Source of the DNA: Ruminococcus flavefaciens
GTDB taxonomy: Bacteria > Bacillota > Clostridia > Oscillospirales > Ruminococcaceae
Assembly: GCF_900116855.1 (NCBI RefSeq)
Contig: NZ_UETD01000003.1
Span: 1 to 64,000 of the forward strand
Length of the DNA stretch: 64,000 nt
Direction of reading: 5' to 3'
In this document: positions 17,764 to 26,791 of the stretch, in pieces
Layout of the letters: every line of letters begins with the position of its first letter
How positions within the stretch are numbered: position 1 is the first letter of the stretch
Position numbers and translations under genes: made by a program
The notes under the pieces: model-generated
The model's database searches: none
What the model was told of the DNA's origin: nothing
Seen by the model: only the letters and a program-made list of their open reading frames with translations

Positions 17764-18330
17764 ATGACAGGAAATGAATACTGTGCGCTGCACAGGCAAT
17801 CTGCGGATAAAGCGTACAACGCTTTGTTTGAGAACTACTGCGATTACGTTTACGCTATCGTTTTCAACAAGCTCAGGAGCACTGCTTCCCGTGAAGATAT
17901 AGAGGAATGTGTGAGCGATATCTTTGCTGACATTTTTTTCGGCTATGACCTGAACAGCAGCTATAACGGCGATATGAAGGGCTATGTGGGAACAGTTGCA
18001 AAGCGCAGAGCCATCAATGCCTATCACAGTCTCACTGCAAGGTCGGGACACTTCTCGGGAGAGTCTGACGATTATCTTGCAGCAGTCAGCTCAGACTCGG
18101 ATATCGAAGCCGACCACGACAAGCAGGAGACGAGAACACTGCTGCTCCGCACGATAAATGAGCTCGGTGAACCCGATTCCACCATAATTTTACAGAAATA
18201 CTACTACGACCGCACATCGGGGGAGATAGCTGAGCTTCTGTCCATGAAAGCCTCAGCGGTCAGAATGCGTGCGGCAAGAGCTCTCGATAAGCTGAAGACC
18301 TCACTGTCAGCTGTCGGTATCACACTATAA
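17764..18330 (+). CDS. ECF-type RNA polymerase sigma factor, 188 aa
   Basis: Sigma region 2 is seen at about residues 15-80 (LFENYCDYVYAIVFNKLR, then ECVSDIFADIF) and region 4 at about 125-180 (IILQKYYYDRTSGEIAELL, with SAVRMRAARALDKLK as the recognition helix). The ATG at 17764 follows AGGAGG; 20 codons upstream are open but have no site. The next gene, 17 bp downstream, encodes a single-pass membrane protein with a cytoplasmic N-terminus, the usual sigma/anti-sigma arrangement. Its target promoters cannot be read here. Confidence 0.9.
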   Translation: MTGNEYCALHRQSADKAYNALFENYCDYVYAIVFNKLRSTASREDIEECVSDIFADIFFGYDLNSSYNGDMKGYVGTVAKRRAINAYHSLTARSGHFSGESDDYLAAVSSDSDIEADHDKQETRTLLLRTINELGEPDSTIILQKYYYDRTSGEIAELLSMKASAVRMRAARALDKLKTSLSAVGITL

Positions 18331-18347
18331 GCAAGGAGATGCGTGCT

Positions 18348-20177
18348 ATGAAAGAGAAAAGAGAATTTGAGATACTTGAAAATGCAGACGATAAGAACAT
18401 AGATCTCCTTGCGAAAGTACCGGTGCTGACAAGGGATGAAAAAGACAGAATGCTCAGAATGAGCAGGGATAAGCTGAATGAGCGGACAAAAGCCGCCGAT
18501 ACAGAGGAGCAGGTCAGCGGAGTTGAACGTTACAGCCGTCCGAAATGGCACAGATTTGTTTCCATAGCTGCCTGTGCCGCTCTTGTTGCAGGTCTTGCAG
18601 GCACGGCGGTTTACCTCAGCAGAGGCAAAAAGCCTGCCGTTGACGATCCCGTGTCAGAGATAACTATACCTGCCGATGAGATAACATCGGAGGATACGGA
18701 TAAACTTGACGTGATACTGAAGGATCTGATCGGCGGTCTGAACGAGCTTGAGCTTATCACCGACGGCGGCGGAGTCGAGGTAGACGAAAGTGACAGGCTG
18801 ACAAGCGATGAGATCAGTCCCGATTATTCGTATTACCGAGTTACCGATGAGCGTTTTTCAACAGTTGACGATGTTGTGGGATACTTCAGAAATTATTCTT
18901 CAGAGCAGATGTTTGATTACCGTTATGCTATGGAGATTTACGGTAACTCAGGGAATCCGCTTTTTATGGAGTCAGACGGCGGCCTGTATTTTAATAAGGA
19001 TGATGCCGCTGAGGAGCGTGCGAGGAGTTACAGCATAGGCAGCAGCGCCGAGGATATCGAGGCGGTATACTCCGATATAGGAGCGTACGGCATCTATGAT
19101 AAAGCTATCGGATTTTCGGTTCCTGCGTATATGTGTGAATACCCGTGCAGACTGGACGGTAAACTGATACTTGAGGGCGGCAGCTGGAAGATAGAGGAGT
19201 ATTCTGTGGATTATCTCCTCGATGAGGCTGCGAACAATGTCATAGTAAGCTCACTTCTTTTCAAGCTCGAGGAATTCGATATGGCTTACACAGGCCCCGG
19301 TGTTGAGGTGGATGAGTCGGACCTCAGGTTAACTACGAATGAGGGCGGAGTGAAGCGGGATTATTACAGAGTAACCGATCAGCGCTTCGGAAGCTTATCT
19401 GATGTTAAGGACTACTTTGACGATTATTTTACCGAGGATTATTTATCGATCAACAGCTCTCTTTGGGAGGGATACGGTCAGAAGTTCATTGAGGCAGACG
19501 GCGTTCTGTGCTATGAAAGAGCAAACACCAACGTTAAGTATACCTACATCAGCGAACCTGTTATTGAGAACGCTGATGAAACAAGCTTCGATATCCGTAT
19601 TGTCAGGGAGCGTTATCCCGAGGGCTTTACTGAAAGCATGAGTATAAGATGTGTGCTTTACGATAACAGATGGAGGATACTGTGGGCTACCGCAGATAAT
19701 TCTGCATGGCACGAAACCGATTATCTGTCACTGTCTGCTGATGCACTGAAGTCGTTCTTTGAGATCGAGGCGGTAGTTTACGGCAATACTCTTGGTTATT
19801 CCGACGAACCGCTCGTAAAGAACGAGTCAGGCAATGAGCTGACCTACAAAGAGGTCATATCGGACAAATACAGCTCGGTGAGCGATATCATGAACTATAT
19901 AAGCGATAACTGCTGTGATGAGCTGCTTGCACATTATGAAAAGGATCTGTACGTTGACGGTGCAGCACGTTATATCGAGGAGGACGGCAAGCTCTATGCG
20001 CTTGATGTGGAAAGACCATTTGACAAGGCGCTGGGAGCTGTGTCGGATTATGAGACCCTCGACGAGACAGAGGAGGACTTTACTATTCGCGTAACACCTT
20101 CCCATGAAGATGCGTTTTATATAAACGTGAAGAATGTTGACGGCGAGTGGAAGCTCTCAGGCTGCTCAAAGTATTAA
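18348..20177 (+). CDS. Membrane anti-sigma-like protein with three IseA-like repeats, 609 aa
   Basis: Residues 1-68 are a charged cytoplasmic segment that may hold the sigma factor. One membrane helix covers about 70-90. Outside are three repeats of about 130-150 residues, each with the pattern YYRVTD.RF.S..D...YF, then a FxExDGxLY strand; they resemble the IseA/DL-endopeptidase inhibitor domain. The third copy is more divergent (YKEVISDKYSSVSDIMNYI). The ATG at 18348 is chosen over 18339 because AAGGAG is 9 bases before it. By context it would sense the envelope and restrain the sigma factor; that is inference. Confidence 0.75.
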   Translation: MKEKREFEILENADDKNIDLLAKVPVLTRDEKDRMLRMSRDKLNERTKAADTEEQVSGVERYSRPKWHRFVSIAACAALVAGLAGTAVYLSRGKKPAVDDPVSEITIPADEITSEDTDKLDVILKDLIGGLNELELITDGGGVEVDESDRLTSDEISPDYSYYRVTDERFSTVDDVVGYFRNYSSEQMFDYRYAMEIYGNSGNPLFMESDGGLYFNKDDAAEERARSYSIGSSAEDIEAVYSDIGAYGIYDKAIGFSVPAYMCEYPCRLDGKLILEGGSWKIEEYSVDYLLDEAANNVIVSSLLFKLEEFDMAYTGPGVEVDESDLRLTTNEGGVKRDYYRVTDQRFGSLSDVKDYFDDYFTEDYLSINSSLWEGYGQKFIEADGVLCYERANTNVKYTYISEPVIENADETSFDIRIVRERYPEGFTESMSIRCVLYDNRWRILWATADNSAWHETDYLSLSADALKSFFEIEAVVYGNTLGYSDEPLVKNESGNELTYKEVISDKYSSVSDIMNYISDNCCDELLAHYEKDLYVDGAARYIEEDGKLYALDVERPFDKALGAVSDYETLDETEEDFTIRVTPSHEDAFYINVKNVDGEWKLSGCSKY

Positions 20178-20184
20178 TAGCATT

Positions 20185-20559
20185 AAAAGCTCCTTACATT
20201 AAGGGCGGTACTCTTATAGAAGTTTTACAAGTGATATTGAGGAAAACCCTTTTGAAAAAGGGCTCTTCCTCAAACTCCTTTCCTAAAACTTTCAGCATTA
20301 AATTTAGCCCCAACAGGGCGCTCTCAGTATTATTACTGATTTTCACATCTTGTGTGGAGCGCCCTGTAGGGGCTAAATTCAGTTATAAAGTCTTTGGAAA
20401 AGGGGGTATGGGGTGACTCCCCACAGTGTGGGGAGATGTCACGCAGTGACAGAGGGGACCGCCTCCGTCAGAGGAAGAACTTTTCCTCAGAAAGGTTTTT
20501 CCCCCAATAATTACATATAAGCTGCTATATTAGTGCCGCCCTCAGAGTAAGGAGCTTTT
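20185..20559. repeat. MITE-like modular palindromic element, copy 1
   Basis: Imperfect terminal inverted repeats lie at 20185-20213 and 20532-20559 (AAAAGCTCCTTA...AGGGCGG). Inside are a nested hairpin near 20238-20272 and a central inverted repeat with 23-bp arms (20301-20323 and 20357-20379, one mismatch) containing TTTAGCCCC...GAGCGCCCTG. A 59-bp GC-rich double hairpin at about 20414-20472 is absent from the relative at 49322-49621. No open frame. It fills the gap between the anti-sigma gene and the AraC gene. Confidence 0.75.
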
Positions 20560-20574
20560 TGTATATTCATCCCG

Positions 20575-21354
20575 TTAGTTTTTAAGGTGGTCTTTTCTGT
20601 ATTTAGCAGGGGAGACACAGGCATATTTCAGAAACACCCGCGAGAAGTGAGAATAATCGGTATATCCGCACTTTTCGGATATCTCCACGGCAGAGAGGTC
20701 GTTTTTGCTCAGCAGCTGCTTTGCCAGCTCCATGCGGCTGGTCAGTATATCCTTGGTGCAGGAAACGCCGTAGCGCTGCTTATACAGTCTCTGGAAATGG
20801 GCGACGGAGAGATTGAGCTTTTCAGCGATAGCAGGAATAGTCCAGTCATATGACGGAGAGTCGTATATCTGCTGGCGCACGGAGTCAAGCTCGCTGTCGT
20901 AGTGGGTCTGTACTCTGTGTTTCGGAGAATAGGCGCTTTTTATCTGAAGCATTATAGCGGTCATCAGGCAGCGTATGACCGCTTCTTTTTCGGTATCATC
21001 CGACTCATAGATGTCTCTGCATATCCTTATAAGCTCCGAGACGGAGTCCGTGGGAAGCTTTACCGGCACATTGAACTCCATGCCGAGGCTGTCCAGAAAG
21101 TCCTTATCGCCTTCCTCCAGCTCAAATCTTATCCAGTCGTCAGCGTATTCCTCACCGGCACCGTGGAGCGAATGGGGAAAGCAGCTTGAAGTAAGGAAGG
21201 CAGTATTTGATTCCGCGTTGTATTCCGTCTCGCCCATGATGATACGGGCTTTTGACCGTACAAGTATGAGCTGCATACCGTGTACTCCGTTGGGACGTTC
21301 AATATTGAAATCGGCAGGATGGGTCCAGTGCCAGCCTATCATATTTATACGCAT
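20575..21354 (-). CDS. AraC-family regulator with cupin-like sensor, 259 aa
   Basis: The first 150 residues form a beta-rich sensor domain (MGETEYNAESNTAFL, FPHSLHG) of the AraC-binding kind. The last 100 are the double helix-turn-helix: IPAIAEKLNLSVAHFQRLYK and SAVEISEKCGYTDYSHFSRV. The start at 21354 has AAAGGAGG on the minus strand. It is divergent from the PL11 lyase gene, and the two promoters face each other within 200 bp, so it most likely controls that lyase in response to a pectin sugar such as rhamnose or an unsaturated product; the ligand is inference. Confidence 0.85.
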   Translation of the reverse strand: MRINMIGWHWTHPADFNIERPNGVHGMQLILVRSKARIIMGETEYNAESNTAFLTSSCFPHSLHGAGEEYADDWIRFELEEGDKDFLDSLGMEFNVPVKLPTDSVSELIRICRDIYESDDTEKEAVIRCLMTAIMLQIKSAYSPKHRVQTHYDSELDSVRQQIYDSPSYDWTIPAIAEKLNLSVAHFQRLYKQRYGVSCTKDILTSRMELAKQLLSKNDLSAVEISEKCGYTDYSHFSRVFLKYACVSPAKYRKDHLKN

Positions 21355-21390
21355 GATGCTCCTCCTTTCCACAGTAGTTTTCTTATTATA

Positions 21391-21491
21391 ATTATACGTT
21401 AAAGCTTTTGGATTGTCAAATAAAAATGATTGAAAAACACAATTTTATGCTGAAAATGTTCATTGTCTTATCCGCGGTCTGATGTTATGAT
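21391..21491. promoter_or_regulatory. Divergent promoters of the AraC and PL11 genes
   Basis: Minus strand: TTGACA (21414-21419) and TATAAT (21391-21396), 17 bp apart, for the AraC gene. Plus strand: TTGTCT (21463-21468) and TATGAT (21486-21491), 17 bp apart, for the lyase. The weaker plus promoter fits one that needs an activator. Confidence 0.75.
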
Positions 21492-21553
21492 ATTGTTATC
21501 GGAACAGACCGTGATCCAGGGGAATATTAAAATTATCAAGGAGGATGAGCATT

Positions 21554-24205
21554 ATGAAACACTCAAAAAGGCTGACAGCAGCGGCTGCAGCCCTGACAAT
21601 GGCGGCTTCGGCAGTAAATTCTCTCGGAGTACCTGTGGCAGCTGATGCTGCATACGGCGTGGGAGGCAACGGGAAGGCGGTAATGGAGTACCTCGACAGG
21701 GGCATCTATGCTGTCAGGAGCGGCAGCGGAATGTTCGTGAGCTGGCGCTGGAACGCCGATGATGCAGACGATGCCGAGTTCAGGCTCTACCGTGATGACA
21801 AGCTTATCTACACAAGCAAAAAGGGCGATGCCACAAGCTATCAGGACAACGGCGGCGGAACGGGTTCGCAGTACCGTGTTGACTGTGTGGAGGGCGGAAA
21901 GGTGACCTCCTCGGAGAAGTGCAGGTTCAACTCGGGCACCAACTACTTCGACATAAAGCTTGACCGCCCCGGAAGTCAGTATTCGCCCAATGACTGTGTT
22001 GTGGGAGATGTGGACGGCGACGGACAGTATGAGATATTCCTGAAGTGGGACCCGTCCAACTCCAAGGACAACTCTCAGGAGGGAAAGACCGACGATGTTC
22101 TCATTGACTGCTACACCCTTGAGGGAAAAAAGCTCTGGCGTATAAACTTGGGAAAGAATATCAGAGCAGGTCAGCACTATACACAGATGTGCGTTGCGGA
22201 CTTTGACTGCGACGGAAAGGCTGAGCTCATCACAAAGACCGCTGACGGGACCACCGACGGCAGGGGAAAGGTCATAGGCGACGGCAGCAAGGATTACCGC
22301 AACGGAAAGGGATATATCCTCAGCGGTCCAGAGTATATGACTCTCTTTGACGGAAAGACAGGCGCAGCGCTGGATACCATAGATTTTCCCGTACCCAGAG
22401 GCAAGGTGAGCGACTGGGGCGACAACTACGGCAACCGCGTTGACCGCATGAACAGCGGTATCGCCTATCTTGACGGAGTCCACCCCTCTGCCATATACGG
22501 CAGAGGATACTATACCAGACTTACATGGTCCGCAATAGACGTCAGGGACAAGAAACTGGTGAAAAGGTGGGTATTCGATACCGGAAACAACAAGTCCGCT
22601 GCAGGCTGGGGCTGCGGCAACCATAATGTAATGGCAGCCGACTGTGACAATGACGGTAAGCAGGAGATATTCACGGGAGCAAGCTGCATCGACGATAACG
22701 GAAAGCTCCTCTGGACATCGGGAGACCTGCACGGTGACGCTATGCACGTCGGTGACCTTATCCCCGACCGCGAGGGACTTGAGGTATGGCAGTGCCATGA
22801 GGACAAGCCCTACGGCGAGACCTGCTATGACGCAAAAACAGGCAAGAGGGTATTCCATATCAGCTTCACCAAGGACACGGGGCGCTGTGCAGCCGACAAT
22901 ATCTGGGCAGGCAATAAGGGCGCTGAGTTCTGGGGAGCTGCCGACGGTAACGTATATGACTCGGCAGGAAAGAAGATAGGCGGCACCAAGCCTGCACAGA
23001 ACTTCTTCATCTACTGGGACGGCGACCTTGAGCGCGAGATACTTGACGGGAACAAGATATCAAAGATGACGGGAGCAAACAAGATAGACCGCATATTTAC
23101 GGCAAACGGCTGCGGCTCCAACAACAGCTCAAAGTCGGTGCCCTGCATGACGGCTGACCTTTTCGGCGACTGGCGTGAGGAGCTCATCATGAGAACGGAC
23201 GACAACAGCAAGCTCCGTATCTGGTGTACCACAGATACTACAAAGGTGCGCCTGACTACTCTCATGCACGATATGCAGTACCGCGCACAGAACTGCTGTC
23301 AGCAGTCCGCATACAATCAGCCTCCCCATGTGAGCTATTACCTCGGAAGCGATGCTCCCCTTCCTGCAAGACCCAAGGTGCTGCTGAACAATACTCCCGA
23401 CAGGACGGATATTCCCGTTGAGCCCATCGTGACCGAGCCTGTGACTACAACTCAGCCCGTGACTACAACTCAGACCGTGAGTGCGGAGCCTGTTGTAACG
23501 GGAAAGCCTGCCGCGGAGATAAAGGACGGAGAGATATACGCCTTCCGCAATGCGGACAGCGGACTTTATCTCGGAGTTGATGGCGGCAATGCGGAAAAGA
23601 ACGCCAATATCTCCCAGTCCGCGGCTAAAGGACAGCAGAGCAGGTTCAGGGCTGTATCCGCAGGAAACGGTTACTTCTGCCTTGTATCCCTGCTGGATGA
23701 GGGAACGGACTACGCGATGGACGTTCACGCAAAAAAGACCGAGGACGGTACGAATATCGAGCTCTATACCCTTAATAACGGCGATAACCAGCAGTTCAGG
23801 TTCGTGGCTAACGGTGACGGTTCCTATAAGATAGCTGCAAAGATATCGGGGGACCGCTCCTGTGTCACCGTCAGCGGCAGTGACGGCAACGTATTCGAGC
23901 AGACCATTAACGGCAGCGGCGGACAGAACTGGTTTGCCGAGTCTGTTACAGTGCAGAGCGGCAGCACGGTATATGGTGATACCAACTGTGACGGTACAGT
24001 AGACCTTGCCGACGCCATACTCATTATGCAGGCGCTTTCAAATCCCGACAGATTCGGTGTAGACGGCACAGAGGAGCTTCACCTGACAGCTCAGGGCAGG
24101 ATAAATGCAGACTGCTCGGGCGGCGGCGACGGAATGACCTCCAATGATGCCCTTGCGATACAGAATTACCTGCTTGGCAAGATGACCTCTCTCCCCGAAA
24201 TATAA
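21554..24205 (+). CDS. PL11 rhamnogalacturonan lyase with ricin-like CBM and dockerin, 883 aa
   Basis: A signal peptide (1-33) is followed by a family PL11 catalytic domain (about 35-620; YLDRGIYAVRSGSGMFVSWR, GDVDGDGQYEIFLKWDPSNS, calcium-rich DxDxDG loops of the eight-bladed propeller). It then has a Thr/Pro/Val linker (TEPVTTTQPVTTTQ), a ricin-type beta-trefoil (about 660-800; DGEIYAFRNADSGLYLGVDG) and a dockerin (GDTNCDGTVDLADAILIMQA, TSNDALAIQNYLL). PL11 enzymes cut rhamnogalacturonan I by beta-elimination outside the cell. The ATG at 21554 follows AAGGAGG by 9 bases; the ATG at 21545 touches that site. The partner regulator is divergent. Confidence 0.92.
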   Translation: MKHSKRLTAAAAALTMAASAVNSLGVPVAADAAYGVGGNGKAVMEYLDRGIYAVRSGSGMFVSWRWNADDADDAEFRLYRDDKLIYTSKKGDATSYQDNGGGTGSQYRVDCVEGGKVTSSEKCRFNSGTNYFDIKLDRPGSQYSPNDCVVGDVDGDGQYEIFLKWDPSNSKDNSQEGKTDDVLIDCYTLEGKKLWRINLGKNIRAGQHYTQMCVADFDCDGKAELITKTADGTTDGRGKVIGDGSKDYRNGKGYILSGPEYMTLFDGKTGAALDTIDFPVPRGKVSDWGDNYGNRVDRMNSGIAYLDGVHPSAIYGRGYYTRLTWSAIDVRDKKLVKRWVFDTGNNKSAAGWGCGNHNVMAADCDNDGKQEIFTGASCIDDNGKLLWTSGDLHGDAMHVGDLIPDREGLEVWQCHEDKPYGETCYDAKTGKRVFHISFTKDTGRCAADNIWAGNKGAEFWGAADGNVYDSAGKKIGGTKPAQNFFIYWDGDLEREILDGNKISKMTGANKIDRIFTANGCGSNNSSKSVPCMTADLFGDWREELIMRTDDNSKLRIWCTTDTTKVRLTTLMHDMQYRAQNCCQQSAYNQPPHVSYYLGSDAPLPARPKVLLNNTPDRTDIPVEPIVTEPVTTTQPVTTTQTVSAEPVVTGKPAAEIKDGEIYAFRNADSGLYLGVDGGNAEKNANISQSAAKGQQSRFRAVSAGNGYFCLVSLLDEGTDYAMDVHAKKTEDGTNIELYTLNNGDNQQFRFVANGDGSYKIAAKISGDRSCVTVSGSDGNVFEQTINGSGGQNWFAESVTVQSGSTVYGDTNCDGTVDLADAILIMQALSNPDRFGVDGTEELHLTAQGRINADCSGGGDGMTSNDALAIQNYLLGKMTSLPEI

Positions 24206-24214
24206 TGTAAAACG

Positions 24215-24255
24215 AAAAGGACTTCAGACCCTGCGTGATCTGAAGTCCTTTTCTT
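24215..24255. terminator. Bidirectional terminator
   Basis: A perfect 14-bp stem AAAAGGACTTCAGA (24215-24228) pairs with 24239-24252; the stem's own A and T ends serve both convergent genes. Confidence 0.85.
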
Positions 24256-24265
24256 CGTGTAAGGC

Positions 24266-24766
24266 TCAGTATAGCTTTGATCGTATCACCTGATAGGCTT
24301 GGTACAGTGGAACGTCCTCATCGGGGAGCCTTTTGTGCCTTCCCGTCAGAAAACCTGCGGCATTATCCGCTACCGTTGCCTTGTCGGTAAGCACTATTGC
24401 ATCGCCGTTTTCAACGTCAATGGTCATACGCATACGAAACTCCGTGTATGTTGCGCCGCGGGAGGGGTGACGATATCGCTTGTATGGTTCGATGCGGACG
24501 TCGATGATATCGCTGAGAGCTATGGTATTCTTTTTCCGGAGGCGCTTTACGGTAATATCGCTGTCCTCTATGATAATTGAGGTCCCCACAGCCTGTTCGA
24601 TGAAGTACAGCAGAGCGCAGACCAGTGCGGCTGCCATAAAGACCGTAGAAACGAAAATCAGGAACAGTGAAATAACTGAAAGGAACATAAATAAAAAGAA
24701 TAGCAGCATAGCTGCAAGAGCTATGAACAGAACGGTTTTTGTCTCGTGCCTTATCCTGAATGTCAT
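24266..24766 (-). CDS. Membrane protein with PH-like domain, paralogue of the gene at 26792, 166 aa
   Basis: Two closely spaced membrane segments (about 10-60) are followed by a small beta-rich domain with IIIEDSDITVKRLRKKNTI and ADIIDVRIEP-type strands, like bacterial PH domains. It ends DEDVPLYQAYQVIRSKLY. The gene at 26792 ends DEDVVLYQAYQCYRTACRE and starts MKFRIKH against MTFRIRH here, so the two are paralogues. The start at 24766 has AAAGGAGG upstream. It is divergent from the MBL-LytTR operon, with three direct repeats in between. The function is unknown. Confidence 0.75.
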   Translation of the reverse strand: MTFRIRHETKTVLFIALAAMLLFFLFMFLSVISLFLIFVSTVFMAAALVCALLYFIEQAVGTSIIIEDSDITVKRLRKKNTIALSDIIDVRIEPYKRYRHPSRGATYTEFRMRMTIDVENGDAIVLTDKATVADNAAGFLTGRHKRLPDEDVPLYQAYQVIRSKLY

Positions 24767-24793
24767 GACAGACGCCTCCTTTGGTTTTTTATG

Positions 24794-24913
24794 ATTATAC
24801 AGCCATATCACCGGTGTGTCAACAGTTTTTCGGTAAGATGCATATCCGCGAGGTAAGTTGCGTTTTTCGGGGGGTAAGTTGCATTGACAGTCAATTCTTA
24901 TCTGTGTTATCAT
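24794..24913. promoter_or_regulatory. Divergent promoters around three GGTAAGTTGC direct repeats (LytTR boxes)
   Basis: Minus promoter: TTGACA (24817-24822) and TATAAT (24794-24799), spacer 17. Plus promoter: TTGACA (24884-24889) and TATCAT (24908-24913), spacer 18. Between them GGTAAGATGC (24832-24841), GGTAAGTTGC (24852-24861) and GGTAAGTTGC (24873-24882) repeat every 20-21 bp, two turns of DNA. LytTR proteins are known to bind direct repeats with this spacing, and a LytTR gene lies in the operon. The last box ends 1 bp before the -35, as for an activator. Confidence 0.75.
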
Positions 24914-25050
24914 ATATATGATACGAACAGGCTGTGTTCGCTTGCGGCAGCCGGGGAGCGGATCTGCTTTTATTTTTTCGCTCTGCCATTGAATATTATC
25001 ACGGGATATGTTACAATGAAGTGAACATACAGCGAAGGAGCTGATCATGC

Positions 25051-25827
25051 GTGGATGAAAACAGAATAGAGATCACATGGTACGGCACAGCTTCCGTTCG
25101 GATCGCCAGCGGCAGTTCTCAGCTCCTTATAGACCCGTTTTTTCCGTTCCCTGACAGCAGGATAAAGGTGGCGGCGGACGCATTTGACGGCTGCCGTAAT
25201 ATACTTGTCTCACACGGACACTATGACCATATCGGCAGTATCGCCGAGATAGCACATAAGGACACGGCGGTCTGCTGCACACGTGCGCCCTATCAGTCGC
25301 TGCTGAAAAAGGGCGTCCCCAAGAAAAATCTCCGCCTTATAAGGGCAGGCTCGGTGTTTTCGGTGGGGAACTTCAGGATAACAGCCTATCAGGGCAAACA
25401 CATACGCATGAACGCCTGCGACTGCGTGAGGACGCTGTGCAGCAGGCGGGTGATACAGAACCGCAGGGACCTTGTGGGAAAGGTCAGAAAGTTCACTTCC
25501 TGCCTTGAAAAGAAGGAGACCCTGTGCTATCTCATAGAAATCGGCGGCAGGCGCATACTCATACTGGGAAGCCTTGCACTGGCGGAGGATACGGATTATC
25601 CCAAGGGCGCTGATCTGGCGTTTTTCCCTTATCAGGGGTCGGACAGGCTGTGTGATATCGCAGCGGACATATATGGCAGGCTGAAGCCGAAAGCGGTCCT
25701 GCTGACGCACTTTGACGATACCTTTCCACCATTCAGCAAAAACATAGATACCTCGGATTTTGAGAGATACATGAAAGACCGTGCACCTGTATACAAGCTG
25801 CGGCACGGCGGCACACTCAGCATATGA
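25051..25827 (+). CDS. MBL-fold metal-dependent hydrolase, 258 aa
   Basis: SHGHYDHIGS near residues 50-60 is the HxHxDH zinc motif of the metallo-beta-lactamase fold; further metal ligands are likely in GKHIRM and LLTHFDD. It resembles the UPF0173/UlaG-like group that hydrolyses phospho- or ester bonds of small molecules; the substrate is unknown. The start is the GTG at 25051, 10 bases after AAGGAG, since the nearby ATG frames stop at once. It is the first gene of the operon with the LytTR, DUF3021 and PH-like genes. Confidence 0.8.
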   Translation: MDENRIEITWYGTASVRIASGSSQLLIDPFFPFPDSRIKVAADAFDGCRNILVSHGHYDHIGSIAEIAHKDTAVCCTRAPYQSLLKKGVPKKNLRLIRAGSVFSVGNFRITAYQGKHIRMNACDCVRTLCSRRVIQNRRDLVGKVRKFTSCLEKKETLCYLIEIGGRRILILGSLALAEDTDYPKGADLAFFPYQGSDRLCDIAADIYGRLKPKAVLLTHFDDTFPPFSKNIDTSDFERYMKDRAPVYKLRHGGTLSI

Positions 25828-25864
25828 CACCGTAATAACCAAACTACAAAAGCGGAGGCAGATC

Positions 25865-26314
25865 ATGAGAATTATAATCGAATCCCCTCAGGCGGGCGAT
25901 GAAGATGTTGTGATCGTAAGGTGCGCGTCACCCGATCAGAGACTCATCTCCATGCTGCTTTCATATCAGACTGCGAATACAGAGCTGACAGGCTATATGG
26001 ACGATAAGATAGTGCGGCTGAACTATCAGGACGTATACTATTTTGAGTCGAATGAGAACCGCGTTTTCGCATATTACCGTTCCGACGTCTATGAGGTCAA
26101 GTACAAGCTCTATGAGCTGGAGGAGCTTTTCGCACCTATGGATTTTGTACGATGTTCAAAGTCCATGATAGTCAACATGGAGAAAATAGATTACCTTTCA
26201 CCGCTTTTCAGCGGCAAGCTGGAGGCTCATCTTAAAAACGGCGAAAAGGTAGTGATCTCAAGGCAGTATGTACACAGCCTGAAGGTCAAGCTCGGCATTG
26301 AGGAGGTCGAATGA
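25865..26314 (+). CDS. LytTR-domain DNA-binding regulator, 149 aa
   Basis: A short N-terminal part is followed by a LytTR domain (about 45-149) with IVRLNYQDVYYFESNENRVF, FVRCSKSMIVNMEKIDYLSP and VVISRQYVHSLK. No receiver domain is present, as in stand-alone regulators paired with DUF3021 proteins. It would bind the direct repeats at 24832-24882. The ATG at 25865 follows AGCGGAGGCAG. Its last bases overlap the DUF3021 gene (ATGATG at 26311), so the two are translationally coupled. Confidence 0.9.
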   Translation: MRIIIESPQAGDEDVVIVRCASPDQRLISMLLSYQTANTELTGYMDDKIVRLNYQDVYYFESNENRVFAYYRSDVYEVKYKLYELEELFAPMDFVRCSKSMIVNMEKIDYLSPLFSGKLEAHLKNGEKVVISRQYVHSLKVKLGIEEVE

Positions 26315-26748
26315 TGGTAAAGGAATTCTTTGTATCATTATTGCATTATTTTGTGGACATAACCACGGCTGTACTGATCGCAGCTGCTATATTCCTGACA
26401 GCGACGGGACAGCAGATGAACAGCATTATCCTGTGGGAGATACTGCTAAGCGGCTTTATAACCGCTCTCCCCTCGGCAGTACTGCTCTGCTTTGACACCA
26501 AAAGCGTCAGACTGTCGCTGATACTGTGGGGCATCCATTTTCTTGTGATATTCGGAGCAACGCTGCTGATGCTGAAGGCATTCGGCTGGTGCAGCATAAC
26601 GCCGCTGTCGGTGCTGCTTACCTTCCTTGCGGTGGTGTGCATATATCTGTTCACCTGCTCTGTTCACTATCTTGTGGACAAAAAGCACGCTTCTGTAATG
26701 AACCAACAGCTCAAAAAGCGTTATTCAAATGCAGAACAGGATAAGTAA
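26311..26748 (+). CDS. DUF3021 membrane protein, 145 aa
   Basis: Four membrane helices are predicted (about 10-32, 40-62, 70-92, 100-120). The pairing with an upstream LytTR gene by a 4-base overlap is the usual setting of DUF3021 proteins, which are thought to restrain or tune the regulator at the membrane. The C-terminus is basic (KKRYSNAEQDK) and cytoplasmic by the positive-inside rule. Confidence 0.85.
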   Translation: MMVKEFFVSLLHYFVDITTAVLIAAAIFLTATGQQMNSIILWEILLSGFITALPSAVLLCFDTKSVRLSLILWGIHFLVIFGATLLMLKAFGWCSITPLSVLLTFLAVVCIYLFTCSVHYLVDKKHASVMNQQLKKRYSNAEQDK

Positions 26749-26791
26749 ACCGAAAGATCGGAACAGTTGACTGTTGAGTGAGGTGACTGTA

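Noticed and set aside
20147..20416. 89-codon open frame over the repeat element
   Set aside because: It spans the end of the anti-sigma gene and the palindromic element, so it is a product of the repeat.
21563..22858. 431-codon minus-strand open frame inside the PL11 gene
   Set aside because: It lies fully antisense to a well-supported lyase; long shadow frames are common in such GC-balanced coding DNA.
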